A stretch of 64,000 nt of DNA from Paracoccus aestuarii (GCF_028553885.1 NZ_CP067169.1:124001-188000); one strand, 5' to 3'. Shown: positions 51,250-60,933, counted from the first letter of the stretch. A program made the numbers and translations. The notes: generated from the sequence alone by a model not told the origin.

Positions 51250-51642
51250 TCAGGCCTCCTGTGCGGTCAGGGGCGGCAGCGGTTCGTCCTGGCCGCCGAT
51301 GCGGGCCACGACCGGGACCAGCGCCCAGCAGGCGACGGTGGCGCCGATGCCCACCATGATCGCCAAGGGGCCGCCCGCCAGCGCGGCGACCACGTTCTGC
51401 TGGGCGGCCATCGCGACCACGATGGGGATGTACATGGCCGACCAGAACAGCACCCCCTGTTCGGAAGCCTGCGGCAGGCGGCCCGTCCGGCGCAGCCAGT
51501 CGGTCAGCAGGATCAGGAGCAGCATGGCGAAGCCCACGCCCCCCACATTCGACTGGACGCCCAACAGGACCCCCAGCAGGTCGCCCAGGATGACGCCCGC
51601 AAGATGACAGGCGGCCAAGGCCGCCACTCCGTAGATGATCAT
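51250..51642 (-). CDS. madL: Malonate transporter subunit MadL
   Basis: The 130-residue protein has four hydrophobic helices, including ACHLAGVILGDLLGVLLGVQ with NVGGVGFAMLLLILLTDWL, the MadL signature. It works with MadM as the two-component malonate importer. It follows matB with a 65-bp gap and precedes madM with three bases between. Confidence 0.9.
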   Translation of the reverse strand: MIIYGVAALAACHLAGVILGDLLGVLLGVQSNVGGVGFAMLLLILLTDWLRRTGRLPQASEQGVLFWSAMYIPIVVAMAAQQNVVAALAGGPLAIMVGIGATVACWALVPVVARIGGQDEPLPPLTAQEA

Positions 51643-51707
51643 GTTCCCCTCCCTCGGGATGATGACGGGCGGGCGCGGCCTCCTCCGCCGCGCGCCGGCC
51701 CGGTTCG

Positions 51708-53222
51708 TTACGCAGACTGCGTCGCGTAGAGATCCGCATGGATCCGGCGCAGTTCGGCCTTCTGCACCTTGCCCATCACGTTGCGCGGCAGGGCATCGGC
51801 CAGGATCACGCGCCGGGGCTGCTTGAAGCGGGCCAGCCCGCCCTCCAGCGCGGTGCGGATGGCGGCCTCGTCGATCGGGGCCTTGGGGACGACCACGGCG
51901 GTCACCGCCTCGCCCAGATCGGGATGCGGCAGGCCGATCACGGCGCTTTCCAGCACGTCCGGCAGGGCGTCGATCGCCTCCTCGACCTCCTTGGGATAGA
52001 CGTTGTAGCCGCCCGAGATGACCAGATCCTTGTCCCGCCCGACGATGCGCAGATAGCCGTCATCGCCGATTACCCCCAGATCGCCGGTGATGAAATAGCC
52101 GTCCTCGCGGAATTCCGCCGCGGTCTTTTCCGGCATATTCCAGTAGCCCTCGAAGACATTGGGGCCCTTGACCTCGATCAGGCCGATCTGGCCATCGGGC
52201 AGGGGGGCGCCGGTCTCGCGGTCGGTGATGCGGATGGCGATGCCGGGCAGGGCCATGCCCACCGCGCCGGGGATGCGGTCGCCCTGATAGGGGTTCGACG
52301 CGATCATGCAGGTTTCCGTCATGCCATAGCGTTCCAGGATCGCGTGGCCCGTGGCCCCTGTGAAGGCGCGGTGATCCTCGGCCAGGAGCGGCGCCGAGCC
52401 GGAGACGAACAGCCGCATATGCGCCGTCGCATCCCGGTCCAGCCGCGGCGATTTCAGCAGGCGGGTATAGAAGGTCGGCACGCCCATCAGCACGGTCGCG
52501 CGGTCCATCAGGTCGATCGCCTGTTCGGCATCGAATTTGGTCAGCCAGACCATCGTCGCGCCCGCGACCAGCGCCATGTTGGCCGCGACGAAGAGGCCAT
52601 GCGTGTGAAAGATCGGCAGCGCATGGATCAGCCGGTCATCGGCGGTGAAGCGCCATTCCGCCAGCAGCGCCTCGGTGTTGGACGCCAGGTTGCGATGGGT
52701 CAGCACCGCCCCCTTGGACCGCCCCGTCGTCCCCGAGGTATAGAGGATCGCCGCCCGGTCGTCCGGCCCGGCCGGGTGCCGGTCCTCGCGCGGGGTGGCC
52801 GCCGCGGCGCGGTCCATCAGGCTGCCCCGACCATCCGCGCCCAAGGTCTCGACAGCCAGCGTCCGGCCCGCGCGATGGGCATGACCGTCCGCCTGACCCG
52901 GATCGCAGACGAAGAGGCGCGGCGCGGCATCGCCGATGAAATAGTCGATCTCGGGGCCGGTATACGCGGTGTTCAGCGGCAGAAAGATCGCCCCCACCTG
53001 CAATGTCGCCAAATAGAGCGCGACGGCCTCGGGCGATTTTTCAACCTGGGCGGCCACGCGGTCGCCGGGGGTCACGCCGATGGCGGTCAGCGCGCCGGCC
53101 AGCGCCTCGACCGTCTCGCGCATCTGGGCAAAGCTGATGGCAGGCTGGCCCGGGCGTTCGAAGAGGGGCTTGCCCTGCATCACCTCGGCCGTCTGGATGA
53201 ATTGTTCGTGGATGGTCTGCAT
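51708..53222 (-). CDS. matB: Malonate-CoA ligase
   Basis: The 504-residue ANL-superfamily enzyme activates malonate to malonyl-CoA with ATP. Motifs seen are the P-loop AAILYTSGTTGRSKGAVLTH, LERYGMTETCMIASNPY, YFITGDLGVIGDDGYLRIVGRDKD and the C-terminal Lys in PRNVMGKVQKAEL. A GGGAGGA lies upstream. Two adjacent ATGs exist at 53225 and 53222; the second has better spacing. It is 13 bases after the decarboxylase stop, in the order decarboxylase-ligase-transporter known from rhizobial mat loci. Confidence 0.93.
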   Translation of the reverse strand: MQTIHEQFIQTAEVMQGKPLFERPGQPAISFAQMRETVEALAGALTAIGVTPGDRVAAQVEKSPEAVALYLATLQVGAIFLPLNTAYTGPEIDYFIGDAAPRLFVCDPGQADGHAHRAGRTLAVETLGADGRGSLMDRAAAATPREDRHPAGPDDRAAILYTSGTTGRSKGAVLTHRNLASNTEALLAEWRFTADDRLIHALPIFHTHGLFVAANMALVAGATMVWLTKFDAEQAIDLMDRATVLMGVPTFYTRLLKSPRLDRDATAHMRLFVSGSAPLLAEDHRAFTGATGHAILERYGMTETCMIASNPYQGDRIPGAVGMALPGIAIRITDRETGAPLPDGQIGLIEVKGPNVFEGYWNMPEKTAAEFREDGYFITGDLGVIGDDGYLRIVGRDKDLVISGGYNVYPKEVEEAIDALPDVLESAVIGLPHPDLGEAVTAVVVPKAPIDEAAIRTALEGGLARFKQPRRVILADALPRNVMGKVQKAELRRIHADLYATQSA

Positions 53223-53235
53223 CATCGGTCCTCCC

Positions 53236-54549
53236 TTACCGTGCCCGCGCCTCGGCCAGCTGCGGCCCATGGGCCACCGTGCCGTCGCGGATGAATGCCT
53301 CGTGCCGGGCCTCGATGGCGTCCAGCTCGTAGAGATAGTTGATCATCAGCCCATGCGCGCCGCGCAGCCCCGAGGGCGCCAGGTCCGCGGGCCAGTTCAG
53401 CCGATGCGCGCTGGCCCCGTTGCCCAGATGGAACCGCGCCACCGGATCGGCGGGCTGATCGCCCCGCGCCTTGGCATTCAAGATATAGCGTGCGGCCACG
53501 GCCTCGACCTCGGGGCGCAGGCTCTCGACCAGGCCGGGATCGGCCTGCCAGTCGCCGCGGGACAGCGCCCCGGCCAGGGCCGTCATGCGCGGATCGTCCT
53601 GCGCGCCCAGCCAGCGGGCGAATCCCGGCACCGGCGACAGGGTCACGAAGCAGCGCAGCTGGGGCAGTTCGGCCGACAGCACGGCCACGACCTGCTTGAT
53701 CAGGAAATTCCCGAAGCTGACGCCCTTAAGGCCCGCCAGGCTGTTGTTGATGGAATAGAAGACCGCCGTATCCGCGGGCGCCGGGTCGCGGTCATGCGGC
53801 GCGGTCAGGATGGGCGCGATCGCATCGGGGATGCCGCGGGTCAGCGCGACCTCGACGAAGATCAGCGGCTCGTCCCCCGTGGCGGGGTGAAAGAAGGCAT
53901 AGAGCCTGCGATCCCCGTCCGCCAGACGACGCTTCAGATCGTCCCAGCCCGCCATGCGATGCACCGATTCATAGGCCATCAGCTTTTCCAGCACCGCCGC
54001 CGGGCTGTTCCAGTCGATCCGGCGCATGGTCAGAAACCCCCGGTTGAACCAGGAGGCGAAGAGATGCGCGAAATCCTCGTCGATGGGGGCCAAGGCGGGG
54101 TCCTGGCGGATCGCCTCCAGCAGATGCTCGCGCATGCGGACCAGGCGGAGGGTCGCGCCGGGGGCCAGGTTCAGGCGCCGCAGCAGGGTCTGGCGGCGCG
54201 GCTCGACCGCGCCGAACAGGCGCGCCACCCCCGCCGCATCGGGCGCCGCGTCCCAGGCGGCATAAGCTTGGCGGATGCGGTCAGCATCCACGCCATAGGC
54301 GTCGCGCAGGGTGCGGAAGAATTCCAGCCGGTCGCCATCCTCCAGATCGCCATAGGCCGACAGCGCCTGATCGGCCACCGCGACCCGCGCCGCATCCCCG
54401 ATCCGCCCCATCAGCACCGCGCAGGCCACGGTCGCGCGCTCCAGCGGCGGGCGGGCCAGGGCCGTGCGGGTCGCATCCTCGTCCCCCCGCTTGCGGCGGG
54501 TCAGGGCCTCGACGAAATCGGCCAGAAAGGTCAGTCGCTGTTTCACCAT
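53236..54549 (-). CDS. matA: Malonyl-CoA decarboxylase
   Basis: The 437-residue enzyme converts malonyl-CoA to acetyl-CoA and CO2. The N-terminal helical domain (about 1-160) is followed by the GNAT-like catalytic domain, with LASWFNRGFLTMRRIDWNSPA, AVFYSINNSLAGLKGVSFGNFLIKQV, the catalytic-region Ser-Pro pair in FVTLSPVPGF, and FHLGNGASAHRLNW. GGGAGGATGGATC precedes the ATG at 54549. It is the first gene of the mat-mad operon, divergent from matR with the operator between. Confidence 0.93.
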   Translation of the reverse strand: MVKQRLTFLADFVEALTRRKRGDEDATRTALARPPLERATVACAVLMGRIGDAARVAVADQALSAYGDLEDGDRLEFFRTLRDAYGVDADRIRQAYAAWDAAPDAAGVARLFGAVEPRRQTLLRRLNLAPGATLRLVRMREHLLEAIRQDPALAPIDEDFAHLFASWFNRGFLTMRRIDWNSPAAVLEKLMAYESVHRMAGWDDLKRRLADGDRRLYAFFHPATGDEPLIFVEVALTRGIPDAIAPILTAPHDRDPAPADTAVFYSINNSLAGLKGVSFGNFLIKQVVAVLSAELPQLRCFVTLSPVPGFARWLGAQDDPRMTALAGALSRGDWQADPGLVESLRPEVEAVAARYILNAKARGDQPADPVARFHLGNGASAHRLNWPADLAPSGLRGAHGLMINYLYELDAIEARHEAFIRDGTVAHGPQLAEARAR

Positions 54550-54588
54550 GATCCATCCTCCCCCGGCATGATATACACGTCCGGGGTC

Positions 54589-54604
54589 TTGTTGTATACA
54601 ACAA
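54589..54604. promoter_or_regulatory. MatR operator
   Basis: TTGTTGTATACAACAA is a perfect 16-bp palindrome centred on TGTATACA, the core known for MatR sites in rhizobial malonate operons. It lies midway between the divergent malonyl-CoA decarboxylase and matR starts. Confidence 0.85.
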
Positions 54605-54667
54605 ACCGGGTGATGGACATTCCGTCCCCGCTGCGCTGGAATCGGGGCGATCACGAAAGACCCGACC

Positions 54668-55315
54668 ATGACCCGCCCCACCACCCACCGCATCCGCGTC
54701 GATCTGGAAAACGCCATCGTCGACGGCCGCTATCAGCCCGGCGACCGCATCGACCCCGAGGCGATCGCCGCAGGATACGGCTGTTCGCGCACCCCCGTGC
54801 GCGAGGCCCTGCAGGCGCTGGAGGCATCGGGCCTGGTCGTCGTGCAGCCCAAGCGCGGCAGCTTCGTCGCGCGTCTGGACGTGCGCCAGCTGATGGAGCG
54901 GTTCGAGCTGATGGCCGAGCTGGAGGCCTTCTGCGCGGCGCTGGCCTGCCGCCGCGCCACGGCCGAGGATCTGGACCGCATCGCCGCATCCAACGCCGCC
55001 TGCGCGCGCGCCGCCGATCGCGACGACGCCGAGGGTTACTACACCGAGAACACCGTCTTTCATCAGGCGATCTATGCGGCATCGGGCAATGGTTTCCTGC
55101 GCGCCCAGGCCACGCGCCTGCAGGCGGTGCTGCAGCCCTATCGCCGCCGCCAGCTGCAGGCGCGGGGGCGCATCCGCCGGTCGCTGGACGAACATCGCCG
55201 CATCGAACAGGCGATCCGCCAGGGCGACGCGGATCTGGCGCGTCGGCTGATGACCGACCATGTTCTGGTCCAAGGGGAACGCTTCCGCGATCTGGCCGCG
55301 ATGGTGGCGCCCTGA
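54668..55315 (+). CDS. matR: GntR-family (FadR subfamily) regulator of malonate metabolism
   Basis: The 215-residue regulator has a GntR winged helix (DPEAIAAGYGCSRTPVREALQALEASGLVVVQPKRGSFV) and an all-helical FCD ligand domain with the usual metal/ligand residues (TVFHQAIYAASGN, EHRRIEQAIRQGD, RRLMTDHV). It is divergent from the malonate operon with a perfect palindrome between, the MatR arrangement. Malonate or malonyl-CoA is the likely ligand by analogy. Confidence 0.88.
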   Translation: MTRPTTHRIRVDLENAIVDGRYQPGDRIDPEAIAAGYGCSRTPVREALQALEASGLVVVQPKRGSFVARLDVRQLMERFELMAELEAFCAALACRRATAEDLDRIAASNAACARAADRDDAEGYYTENTVFHQAIYAASGNGFLRAQATRLQAVLQPYRRRQLQARGRIRRSLDEHRRIEQAIRQGDADLARRLMTDHVLVQGERFRDLAAMVAP

Positions 55316-55394
55316 GGCGTGGAACCGAATGCCCATTTCCGGGGTTGACAATCCAGACGCCGCAAGGGCGTAGCGCAACACAGGAGATACCGCC

Positions 55395-55577
55395 ATGGGC
55401 GAGATGACCGACAAGCTGAAGGCAGCAGGCAACAAGACGGCCGGCAGCGTAAAGGACGGTATCGGCAGCATGACCGGCAACACCAAGCTGCAGGCCGAGG
55501 GCAAGGCCCAGAAGGCCAAGGGCGAGGTCCAGTCGGCCACCGGCACCGTCAAGGGCAAGCTGGGCGACGATATCTGA
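55395..55577 (+). CDS. CsbD-family stress protein
   Basis: The 60-residue hydrophilic protein has the repeated Lys/Gly/Ala/Thr pattern of CsbD proteins (MTDKLKAAGNKTAGSVKD, LQAEGKAQKAKGEVQSATG, GTVKGKLGDDI). The family is linked to general stress responses, but its molecular role is unknown. AGGAGATACC precedes the ATG. A very strong terminator follows, so it is monocistronic and probably abundantly transcribed under stress. Confidence 0.9.
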   Translation: MGEMTDKLKAAGNKTAGSVKDGIGSMTGNTKLQAEGKAQKAKGEVQSATGTVKGKLGDDI

Positions 55578-55608
55578 TCGCGCCCCCGGTTCGTAACGAA
55601 CCCTCCGC

Positions 55609-55642
55609 GCCGCCATGGTCCCCGGACCATGGCGGCTTTTTT
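55609..55642 (+). terminator. Rho-independent terminator after csbD
   Basis: GCCGCCATGGTCC (55609-55621) pairs perfectly over 13 bp with GGACCATGGCGGC (55624-55636) around a 2-base loop and is followed by six T. Confidence 0.92.
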
Positions 55643-55762
55643 AGGCCTGCGCGTCGCGAACGACCGGTTGCGATGACAGTGCGATCACCCGGACAAACGG
55701 AACGGACCCGCGAAAAAAACGGTGCTGCAGCCGCTGCTCTGCCGCAGCAGCCTCGGTGCCGA

Positions 55763-57268
55763 CTATTCGCCGTCGCGCAGGTCGGTGGGCAGCAGGGCCG
55801 TGGGGATGTTTTGGAAGCAGACCGGCCGCAGGAATCGGCGGATGGCCAGCGTCCCCACGCTGGTCGCCCCGAAATTGGTGCTGGCGGGATAGGGGCCGCC
55901 ATGGACCATCGCATCCGCCACCTCGACCCCGGTGGGCCAGCCATTGGCCAGGATCCGCCCGGCCTTGCGTTCCAGGACCGGCATCAGCCGCGCTGCCAGA
56001 TCGTGATCGGCATCGTCCAGATGCAGCGTCACGGTCAGCTGCCCCGCCAGCCCCTGCGCCAGCGCCTGCATCTGGGCGTCGTCGCGGACGGTGACGACCA
56101 GGCCCAGGGGGCCGAAGACCTCCTCGGACAGGTCATGATCGGACAGGAAGCGGTCGGCATCGGTGCGATAGAGGCCGGGCCAGGCCTGCCGCCCCTCGGC
56201 CCGGGCGGGGGTCAGGGCCTCGGTTGCGGCGGCGATCCGGGCGATGCCCTCGGCATAGGCGCCGGCGATCCCGTCGGCCAGCATCACCTGCGGCGCGGCA
56301 TCGGCCAGGGCGGCGCGGGCGGCCGCCAGGAAGGGCTCCGCATGGTCGCGATGCAGGATGACAAGGCCGGGATTGGTGCAGAACTGGCCAGCGCCCATGG
56401 TCAGGCTGGCGGCCCAGGCCTGGCCCAAGGCGTCACCCCGTGCGGACAGCGCCGCGGGCAGCAGGAAGCAGGGGTTGATGCTGCCCAGCTCGCCGAAGAA
56501 GGGGATCGGTTCGGGGCGCGCCGCGCAGAGGTCATAAAGCGCGCGGCCCCCGCGCAGGCTGCCCGTGAAGCCCACGGCCCGGATCAGCGGGTGGCGGACC
56601 AGCGCCTGGCCGACCTCATGCGTGTCGCCATGGATGAAGCCGAAGACGCCCGCGGGCATGCCCGTGGCGCGGATGGCGGCATCGACGGCCTCGGCCACGA
56701 TCTGGCCGGTGCCGGGATGGGCGGGATGGCCCTTGACCACGACCGGGCAGCCCGCGGCCAGCGCCGATGCCGTGTCCCCCCCGGCGGTCGAGAAGGCCAG
56801 CGGAAAGTTCGACGCGCCGAACACCGCGACCGGCCCGATGGGGCGCTGGATCGCGCGCAGATCGGGGCGGGGCAGGGGCTGGCGGTCCGGCAGGGCCGGG
56901 TCGTGGCGGCGGTCCAGATAGCCGCCTTGGCGGATATGGTCGGCAAACAGCCGCAGCTGGCCGGTGGTGCGGCCGCGTTCACCCTGGAGCCTGGCCTCGG
57001 GCAGGCCGGTCTCGGCCGTGCCGATGGCGGTGATCGCCTCGGCCCGCGCCTCGATCTGATCGGCGATGGCGTCCAGGAAATCGGCCCGCGCGGCGCGCGA
57101 GGTGGCGGCATAGGCGGCAAAGGCATCCTCGGCCGCGCGGGCGGCGCGGTCCACCAGATCGGCGCTGCCCGAGGCATAGTCGCGCGCCGCGCCCGTGGCG
57201 GGGGCCGATCGGAACCGCCCCGGCCCGTCCAGCCATTCCCCCGCGATCAGATGTCCAGTCTGCGTCAT
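55763..57268 (-). CDS. Alpha-ketoglutarate semialdehyde dehydrogenase-type aldehyde dehydrogenase
   Basis: The 501-residue enzyme resembles the NADP-dependent KGSADH family that finishes oxidative pentose pathways (2-oxoglutarate semialdehyde to 2-oxoglutarate). Motifs are GPVAVFGASNFPLAFSTAGG, VVVKGHPAHPGTG, the Glu block FFGELGSINPCF and the catalytic Cys in MGAGQFCTNPGLV. Two adjacent ATGs lie at 57271 and 57268; the second has better spacing from AAAGG. It is the last gene of the sugar operon, 11 bases after the dehydrogenase gene. Confidence 0.87.
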   Translation of the reverse strand: MTQTGHLIAGEWLDGPGRFRSAPATGAARDYASGSADLVDRAARAAEDAFAAYAATSRAARADFLDAIADQIEARAEAITAIGTAETGLPEARLQGERGRTTGQLRLFADHIRQGGYLDRRHDPALPDRQPLPRPDLRAIQRPIGPVAVFGASNFPLAFSTAGGDTASALAAGCPVVVKGHPAHPGTGQIVAEAVDAAIRATGMPAGVFGFIHGDTHEVGQALVRHPLIRAVGFTGSLRGGRALYDLCAARPEPIPFFGELGSINPCFLLPAALSARGDALGQAWAASLTMGAGQFCTNPGLVILHRDHAEPFLAAARAALADAAPQVMLADGIAGAYAEGIARIAAATEALTPARAEGRQAWPGLYRTDADRFLSDHDLSEEVFGPLGLVVTVRDDAQMQALAQGLAGQLTVTLHLDDADHDLAARLMPVLERKAGRILANGWPTGVEVADAMVHGGPYPASTNFGATSVGTLAIRRFLRPVCFQNIPTALLPTDLRDGE

Positions 57269-57279
57269 CATCCAGCCTT

Positions 57280-58191
57280 TCAGAAATCGAAGGACGCGAC
57301 GGTCGCCCGCCGGCCCAAGGTGAAGGCATCCGCGACCAGCACCATCGGCGCCAGATCGACATCGGATGCCCCGCGCGCGACCAGATCGGCCATGCGCGCA
57401 TAGAGCGCGGGATATTCCCCCGCGATGCCGCCCCGACCCTGCACGGGCCGGTCGTCGATTTCCAGCAGGTTGCCCCCCTGGCTCAGGGCCAGCCGGCCGC
57501 CATCGGTTTCCAGCGCGATGTCCCAGGTCTGCGGACCCTGCTGGCGAAAATCCAGATCGGCGGTGATGCCCCCGGCGAAGTCCAGCCGGGCGGCGATGGG
57601 GGCCTGGCGGTTGGCGGGGATGTCCAGCTCTGCCGCCGTCAGGCGCGCGGGGGTGGGCAGGATATGGGTCAGGATCGACAGGGCGTTGATGCCGGGGTCG
57701 AAGACGCCCATGCCCCCGGCCTCGAAGATCCAGTCCTGGCCGGGATGCCAGTGGCGCACATCCTCGCGCCAGGTGATCCGGCCGCCGGTGACGCGCCGCC
57801 CGGCCAGCCAGTCGCGCGCGGCGGCCACGCCCAGGGCCATGCGCGAATGCCAGGTGGCAAAGATCGTCACCCCGGCATCCGCCGCCATGGCCTGCAGGGC
57901 GTGGACCTCGGCCAAGGTCGCGCCGGGGGGCTTTTCCAGCATCAGGTGCCGGCCCGCCCGCAGGACCGCCTGCGCCGCGTCGAATCGCGGCACCGGCGGC
58001 AGGCACAGGCTGACGGCGCCGATATCGGGATGGGCCGCCAGCATCGCGTCGATATCGGCGAAGGCGGGCACGCCCTCGACCCGGCCATGGCGCGACAGGG
58101 TGGCGGCCAAGGTCCAGTCGGGGCTGGCGGCCAAGGCGGGGACATGCTGGTCCAGGGCGATCTTGCCGATGCCCGCAAGCGCGATCTTCAT
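57280..58191 (-). CDS. Gfo/Idh/MocA-family aldose 1-dehydrogenase (L-arabinose/D-galactose type)
   Basis: The 303-residue protein begins KIALAGIGKIALDQHVPALA (NADP-binding Rossmann fold), with LMLEKPPGATLAEV (the EKP motif) and WHPGQDWIFEAGGMGVFDPGINALSI (substrate His/Asp region). It is closest in pattern to the Azospirillum L-arabinose 1-dehydrogenase and related D-galactose dehydrogenases, which oxidise the C1 of the sugar. The start at 58191 shares one base with the dehydratase stop. Pathway position supports an aldopentose substrate. Confidence 0.85.
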   Translation of the reverse strand: MKIALAGIGKIALDQHVPALAASPDWTLAATLSRHGRVEGVPAFADIDAMLAAHPDIGAVSLCLPPVPRFDAAQAVLRAGRHLMLEKPPGATLAEVHALQAMAADAGVTIFATWHSRMALGVAAARDWLAGRRVTGGRITWREDVRHWHPGQDWIFEAGGMGVFDPGINALSILTHILPTPARLTAAELDIPANRQAPIAARLDFAGGITADLDFRQQGPQTWDIALETDGGRLALSQGGNLLEIDDRPVQGRGGIAGEYPALYARMADLVARGASDVDLAPMVLVADAFTLGRRATVASFDF

Positions 58192-59933
58192 CAATGGCTG
58201 TCCCTTCCCACCGCATTGCCGCGACACCCGCGCAGGAAATCCATGTCCGCCCCGGTATCGGCGCCCATCACATGCTGCTGGTGCAGCCAGGCATAGCCGC
58301 TGGCGGGCTGGTCGGGCAGGGGGGTCCAGGCGGCCAGCCGGGCGGCCAGCTCGGCCTCGGGGATGTCCAGATGCAGGCGGCGGTTCGGCACGTCCAGATC
58401 GATCATGTCGCCGTCGCGCACCACGGCCAGGGGGCCGCCCGCCGCGGCCTCGGGGCTGGTATGCAGGATCACCGTGCCATAGGCTGTGCCCGACATGCGC
58501 GCGTCGCTGATGCGCACCATGTCGGTGATGCCGCGGCGCAGGACCTTGGGCGGCAGGCCCATATTGCCCACCTCGGCCATGCCGGGATAGCCGCGCGGGC
58601 CGCAATTCTTCAGAACCATCACGCAGGTCTCGTCGATGTTCAGATCCTCGTCGATGATGCGGGCCTTGTAATGGTCGATATCCTCGAAGACGACGGCCCG
58701 GCCGCGATGGACCAGCAGATGCGGGCTGGCGGCGGATGGTTTCAGCACCGCCCCCGCAGGCGCCAGGTTGCCGCGCAGCACCGCTATGCCGCCTTGGGGC
58801 GTCAGGGGGTTCGTCGCGGGGCGGATGACGTCCTCGTTATGGTTCACGACGCCTTTGACCTCGTCCCAGATGGTCTGGCCGCTGACGGTCAGGGCATCGC
58901 GATGCAGCAGGCCCGCCTCGGCCAGGTGCCTGATGACGACGGGCAGGCCGCCGGCATAGAAGAACTCCTCCATCAGATATTGCCCCGAGGGCATCAGGTT
59001 CACGATGGTCGCCACGTCGCGCCCGCAGCGGTCCCAATCGTCCAAGGTCAGATCGACGCCCGCGCGCCCGGCCATGGCCAGCATGTGCACGACCGCATTG
59101 GTGGACCCGCCGATGGCGCCGTTCACGCGGATGGCGTTCTCGAAGGCCTGCCTGGTCATGATGTCGGATGGTTTCAGGTCGTCCTTGACCATCTGCACGA
59201 TCCGCCTGCCCGACATCTGGGCCATGACCCGGCGGCGCGAGTCCACCGCGGGGATCGCGGCATTGCCGGACAGCGCCATGCCAAGCGCCTCGGCCATCGA
59301 GGCCATGGTGCTGGCCGTGCCCATCGTGTTGCAGGTCCCCGAGGATCGCGACATCGCGGCCTCGGCTTCCAGAAATTCGTCCTGTGTCATGGTGCCGGCC
59401 TTGACGGCTTCGGAGAATTTCCACAGATGCGTGCCCGATCCGATGCGTTCGCCCCGGAACCAGCCGTTCAGCATCGGCCCGCCCGTCACCACGATCGAGG
59501 GGATGTCGCAGCTGGCCGCCGCCATCATCAGGCTGGGCGTGGTCTTGTCGCAGCCGACCATCAGCACCGCGCCGTCCATCGGCTGGCCGCGGATCGTCTC
59601 CTCGATGGCCAGCGCCGCCAGGTTGCGGAACATCATCGCGCTTGGGCGGAAGGTGTTCTCGCTGGCCGAAAAGACCGGCACCTCGACGGGAAAGCCGCCG
59701 GCCTCCCACACGCCGGCCTTCACCTTTTCGGCCAGTTCGCGCAGATGGCCGTTGCAGGGGGTCAGGTCGGACCAGGTGTTCAGGATGCCGATGATCGGCC
59801 GGCCGTCGAACAGGTCATGCGGATAGCCCTGATTCTTCAGCCAGCCGCGGTGATAGATTGTGTCGCGTGAGGTGCCGCCATACCATTCCTGCGACCGCAG
59901 GCGGCGGGGCCAAGGGGCGGGGGTGAAGCTCAT
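58191..59933 (-). CDS. IlvD/Edd-family sugar-acid dehydratase (L-arabonate type)
   Basis: The 580-residue iron-sulfur dehydratase has the cluster cysteines in LTPCNGHLRELA, MVGCDKTTPSLMMAA and SGTCNTMGTAST, plus GGSTNAVVHMLAMA and ISDARMSGTAYGTVILH. The pattern fits the L-arabonate/D-xylonate branch that yields 2-keto-3-deoxy-pentonate. The ATG at 59933 follows GAGGA at nine bases; a GTG at 59948 overlapping the previous stop is an alternative. It sits between gguC and the dehydrogenase gene in the operon. Confidence 0.88.
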   Translation of the reverse strand: MSFTPAPWPRRLRSQEWYGGTSRDTIYHRGWLKNQGYPHDLFDGRPIIGILNTWSDLTPCNGHLRELAEKVKAGVWEAGGFPVEVPVFSASENTFRPSAMMFRNLAALAIEETIRGQPMDGAVLMVGCDKTTPSLMMAAASCDIPSIVVTGGPMLNGWFRGERIGSGTHLWKFSEAVKAGTMTQDEFLEAEAAMSRSSGTCNTMGTASTMASMAEALGMALSGNAAIPAVDSRRRVMAQMSGRRIVQMVKDDLKPSDIMTRQAFENAIRVNGAIGGSTNAVVHMLAMAGRAGVDLTLDDWDRCGRDVATIVNLMPSGQYLMEEFFYAGGLPVVIRHLAEAGLLHRDALTVSGQTIWDEVKGVVNHNEDVIRPATNPLTPQGGIAVLRGNLAPAGAVLKPSAASPHLLVHRGRAVVFEDIDHYKARIIDEDLNIDETCVMVLKNCGPRGYPGMAEVGNMGLPPKVLRRGITDMVRISDARMSGTAYGTVILHTSPEAAAGGPLAVVRDGDMIDLDVPNRRLHLDIPEAELAARLAAWTPLPDQPASGYAWLHQQHVMGADTGADMDFLRGCRGNAVGRDSH

Positions 59934-59944
59934 GCTTTGGGTCC

Positions 59945-60931
59945 TCACAGGGCGGCGACGGCGATGGCGGTCTGGCCGTCATCCAGCCGTGTCAGCGGGT
60001 TTTCCAGCGGCAGGCCCAGATCGGGACAGTCGATGCGGAACCGGTCGCCCGGCTGCGTGCGGATGCCGTCGGCGAAGGACAGGGTCGCGGTGCCGAAGAA
60101 ATGCACATGCACGTCGCCGGGCTGGCGGTGCAGGTCATATTTGAAATGGTGATGTTCCAGGTTGGCCAGGCTGTGGGTCATGTTCGCCTCGCCCGACAGG
60201 AAGGGCTTTTCCCACAGGGTGCGGCCGTCGCGGATCAGGCGGCTGGTGCCTTGGACATGATCGGGCAGGGGGCCCACCCGCATCTCGGGGCCGAAGCTGG
60301 CGGGGCGCAGCTTGGAATGGGCCAGCCACAGGTAATTGCCGCGCTCGGTCACATGGTCCGAGAATTCATTGGCCAAGGCAAAGCCCAAGCGCACCGGCCG
60401 CCCGTCGGGCGCGATCAGATAGAGACCCGCGATCTCGGGTTCCTCGCCGCCGTCCAGGGCGAAGCCGGGCGATGCCAGGGGCGCGCCGGGGGGCACAGCG
60501 GCATGGCCGTTGCCCTTCCAGAACCATTCGGGCTGGGCGCCGATGCGCCCGGCCTCGGGCTTGCCGTCCTCCAGGCCCATGCGGAACATCCGCATGCTGT
60601 CGGTCATCTGCGCATCCGCGGTCTGGTGCATCGCGTCGCGGGTGGCGGCGCTGCCCAGATGGGTCAGGCCGGTGCCGGTCAGGTGCATATGGGCGGGGTC
60701 GGGATGATCGACCGGCACCAGCACGCGCCCGTCGCGCAGCGCCCCGGTCAGATCGACAGGCGCACCCTCGCCCCGCAGGGCGATCTGGGCGGCCAGGTCG
60801 CGGCCCGCGGCCAAGGCCTCCAGCGCCAGGTCGCGGATCGAGACGGCACCGGGCACCAGGCGGGCTTGGCCGTCCAGGCGCATCGCCACCGCCCGGGATC
60901 CGTCCAGCAGCATCAGTTGGGACAACAGCAT
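59945..60931 (-). CDS. gguC: GguC/AraD1-family protein (FAH fold)
   Basis: The 328-residue protein has a fumarylacetoacetate-hydrolase-like C-terminal domain (VRLGFALANEFSDHVTERGNY, LAHSKLRPASFGPEMRVG, HVHFFGTATLSFADGI). It corresponds to GguC beside gguAB in Agrobacterium. Related FAH-fold proteins act as 2-keto-3-deoxy-L-arabinonate dehydratases, which is the step otherwise missing from this operon. The ATG at 60931 follows GAGG; a GTG at 60937 overlaps the gguB stop. The biochemical role here is inferred. Confidence 0.82.
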   Translation of the reverse strand: MLLSQLMLLDGSRAVAMRLDGQARLVPGAVSIRDLALEALAAGRDLAAQIALRGEGAPVDLTGALRDGRVLVPVDHPDPAHMHLTGTGLTHLGSAATRDAMHQTADAQMTDSMRMFRMGLEDGKPEAGRIGAQPEWFWKGNGHAAVPPGAPLASPGFALDGGEEPEIAGLYLIAPDGRPVRLGFALANEFSDHVTERGNYLWLAHSKLRPASFGPEMRVGPLPDHVQGTSRLIRDGRTLWEKPFLSGEANMTHSLANLEHHHFKYDLHRQPGDVHVHFFGTATLSFADGIRTQPGDRFRIDCPDLGLPLENPLTRLDDGQTAIAVAAL

Positions 60932-60933
60932 CG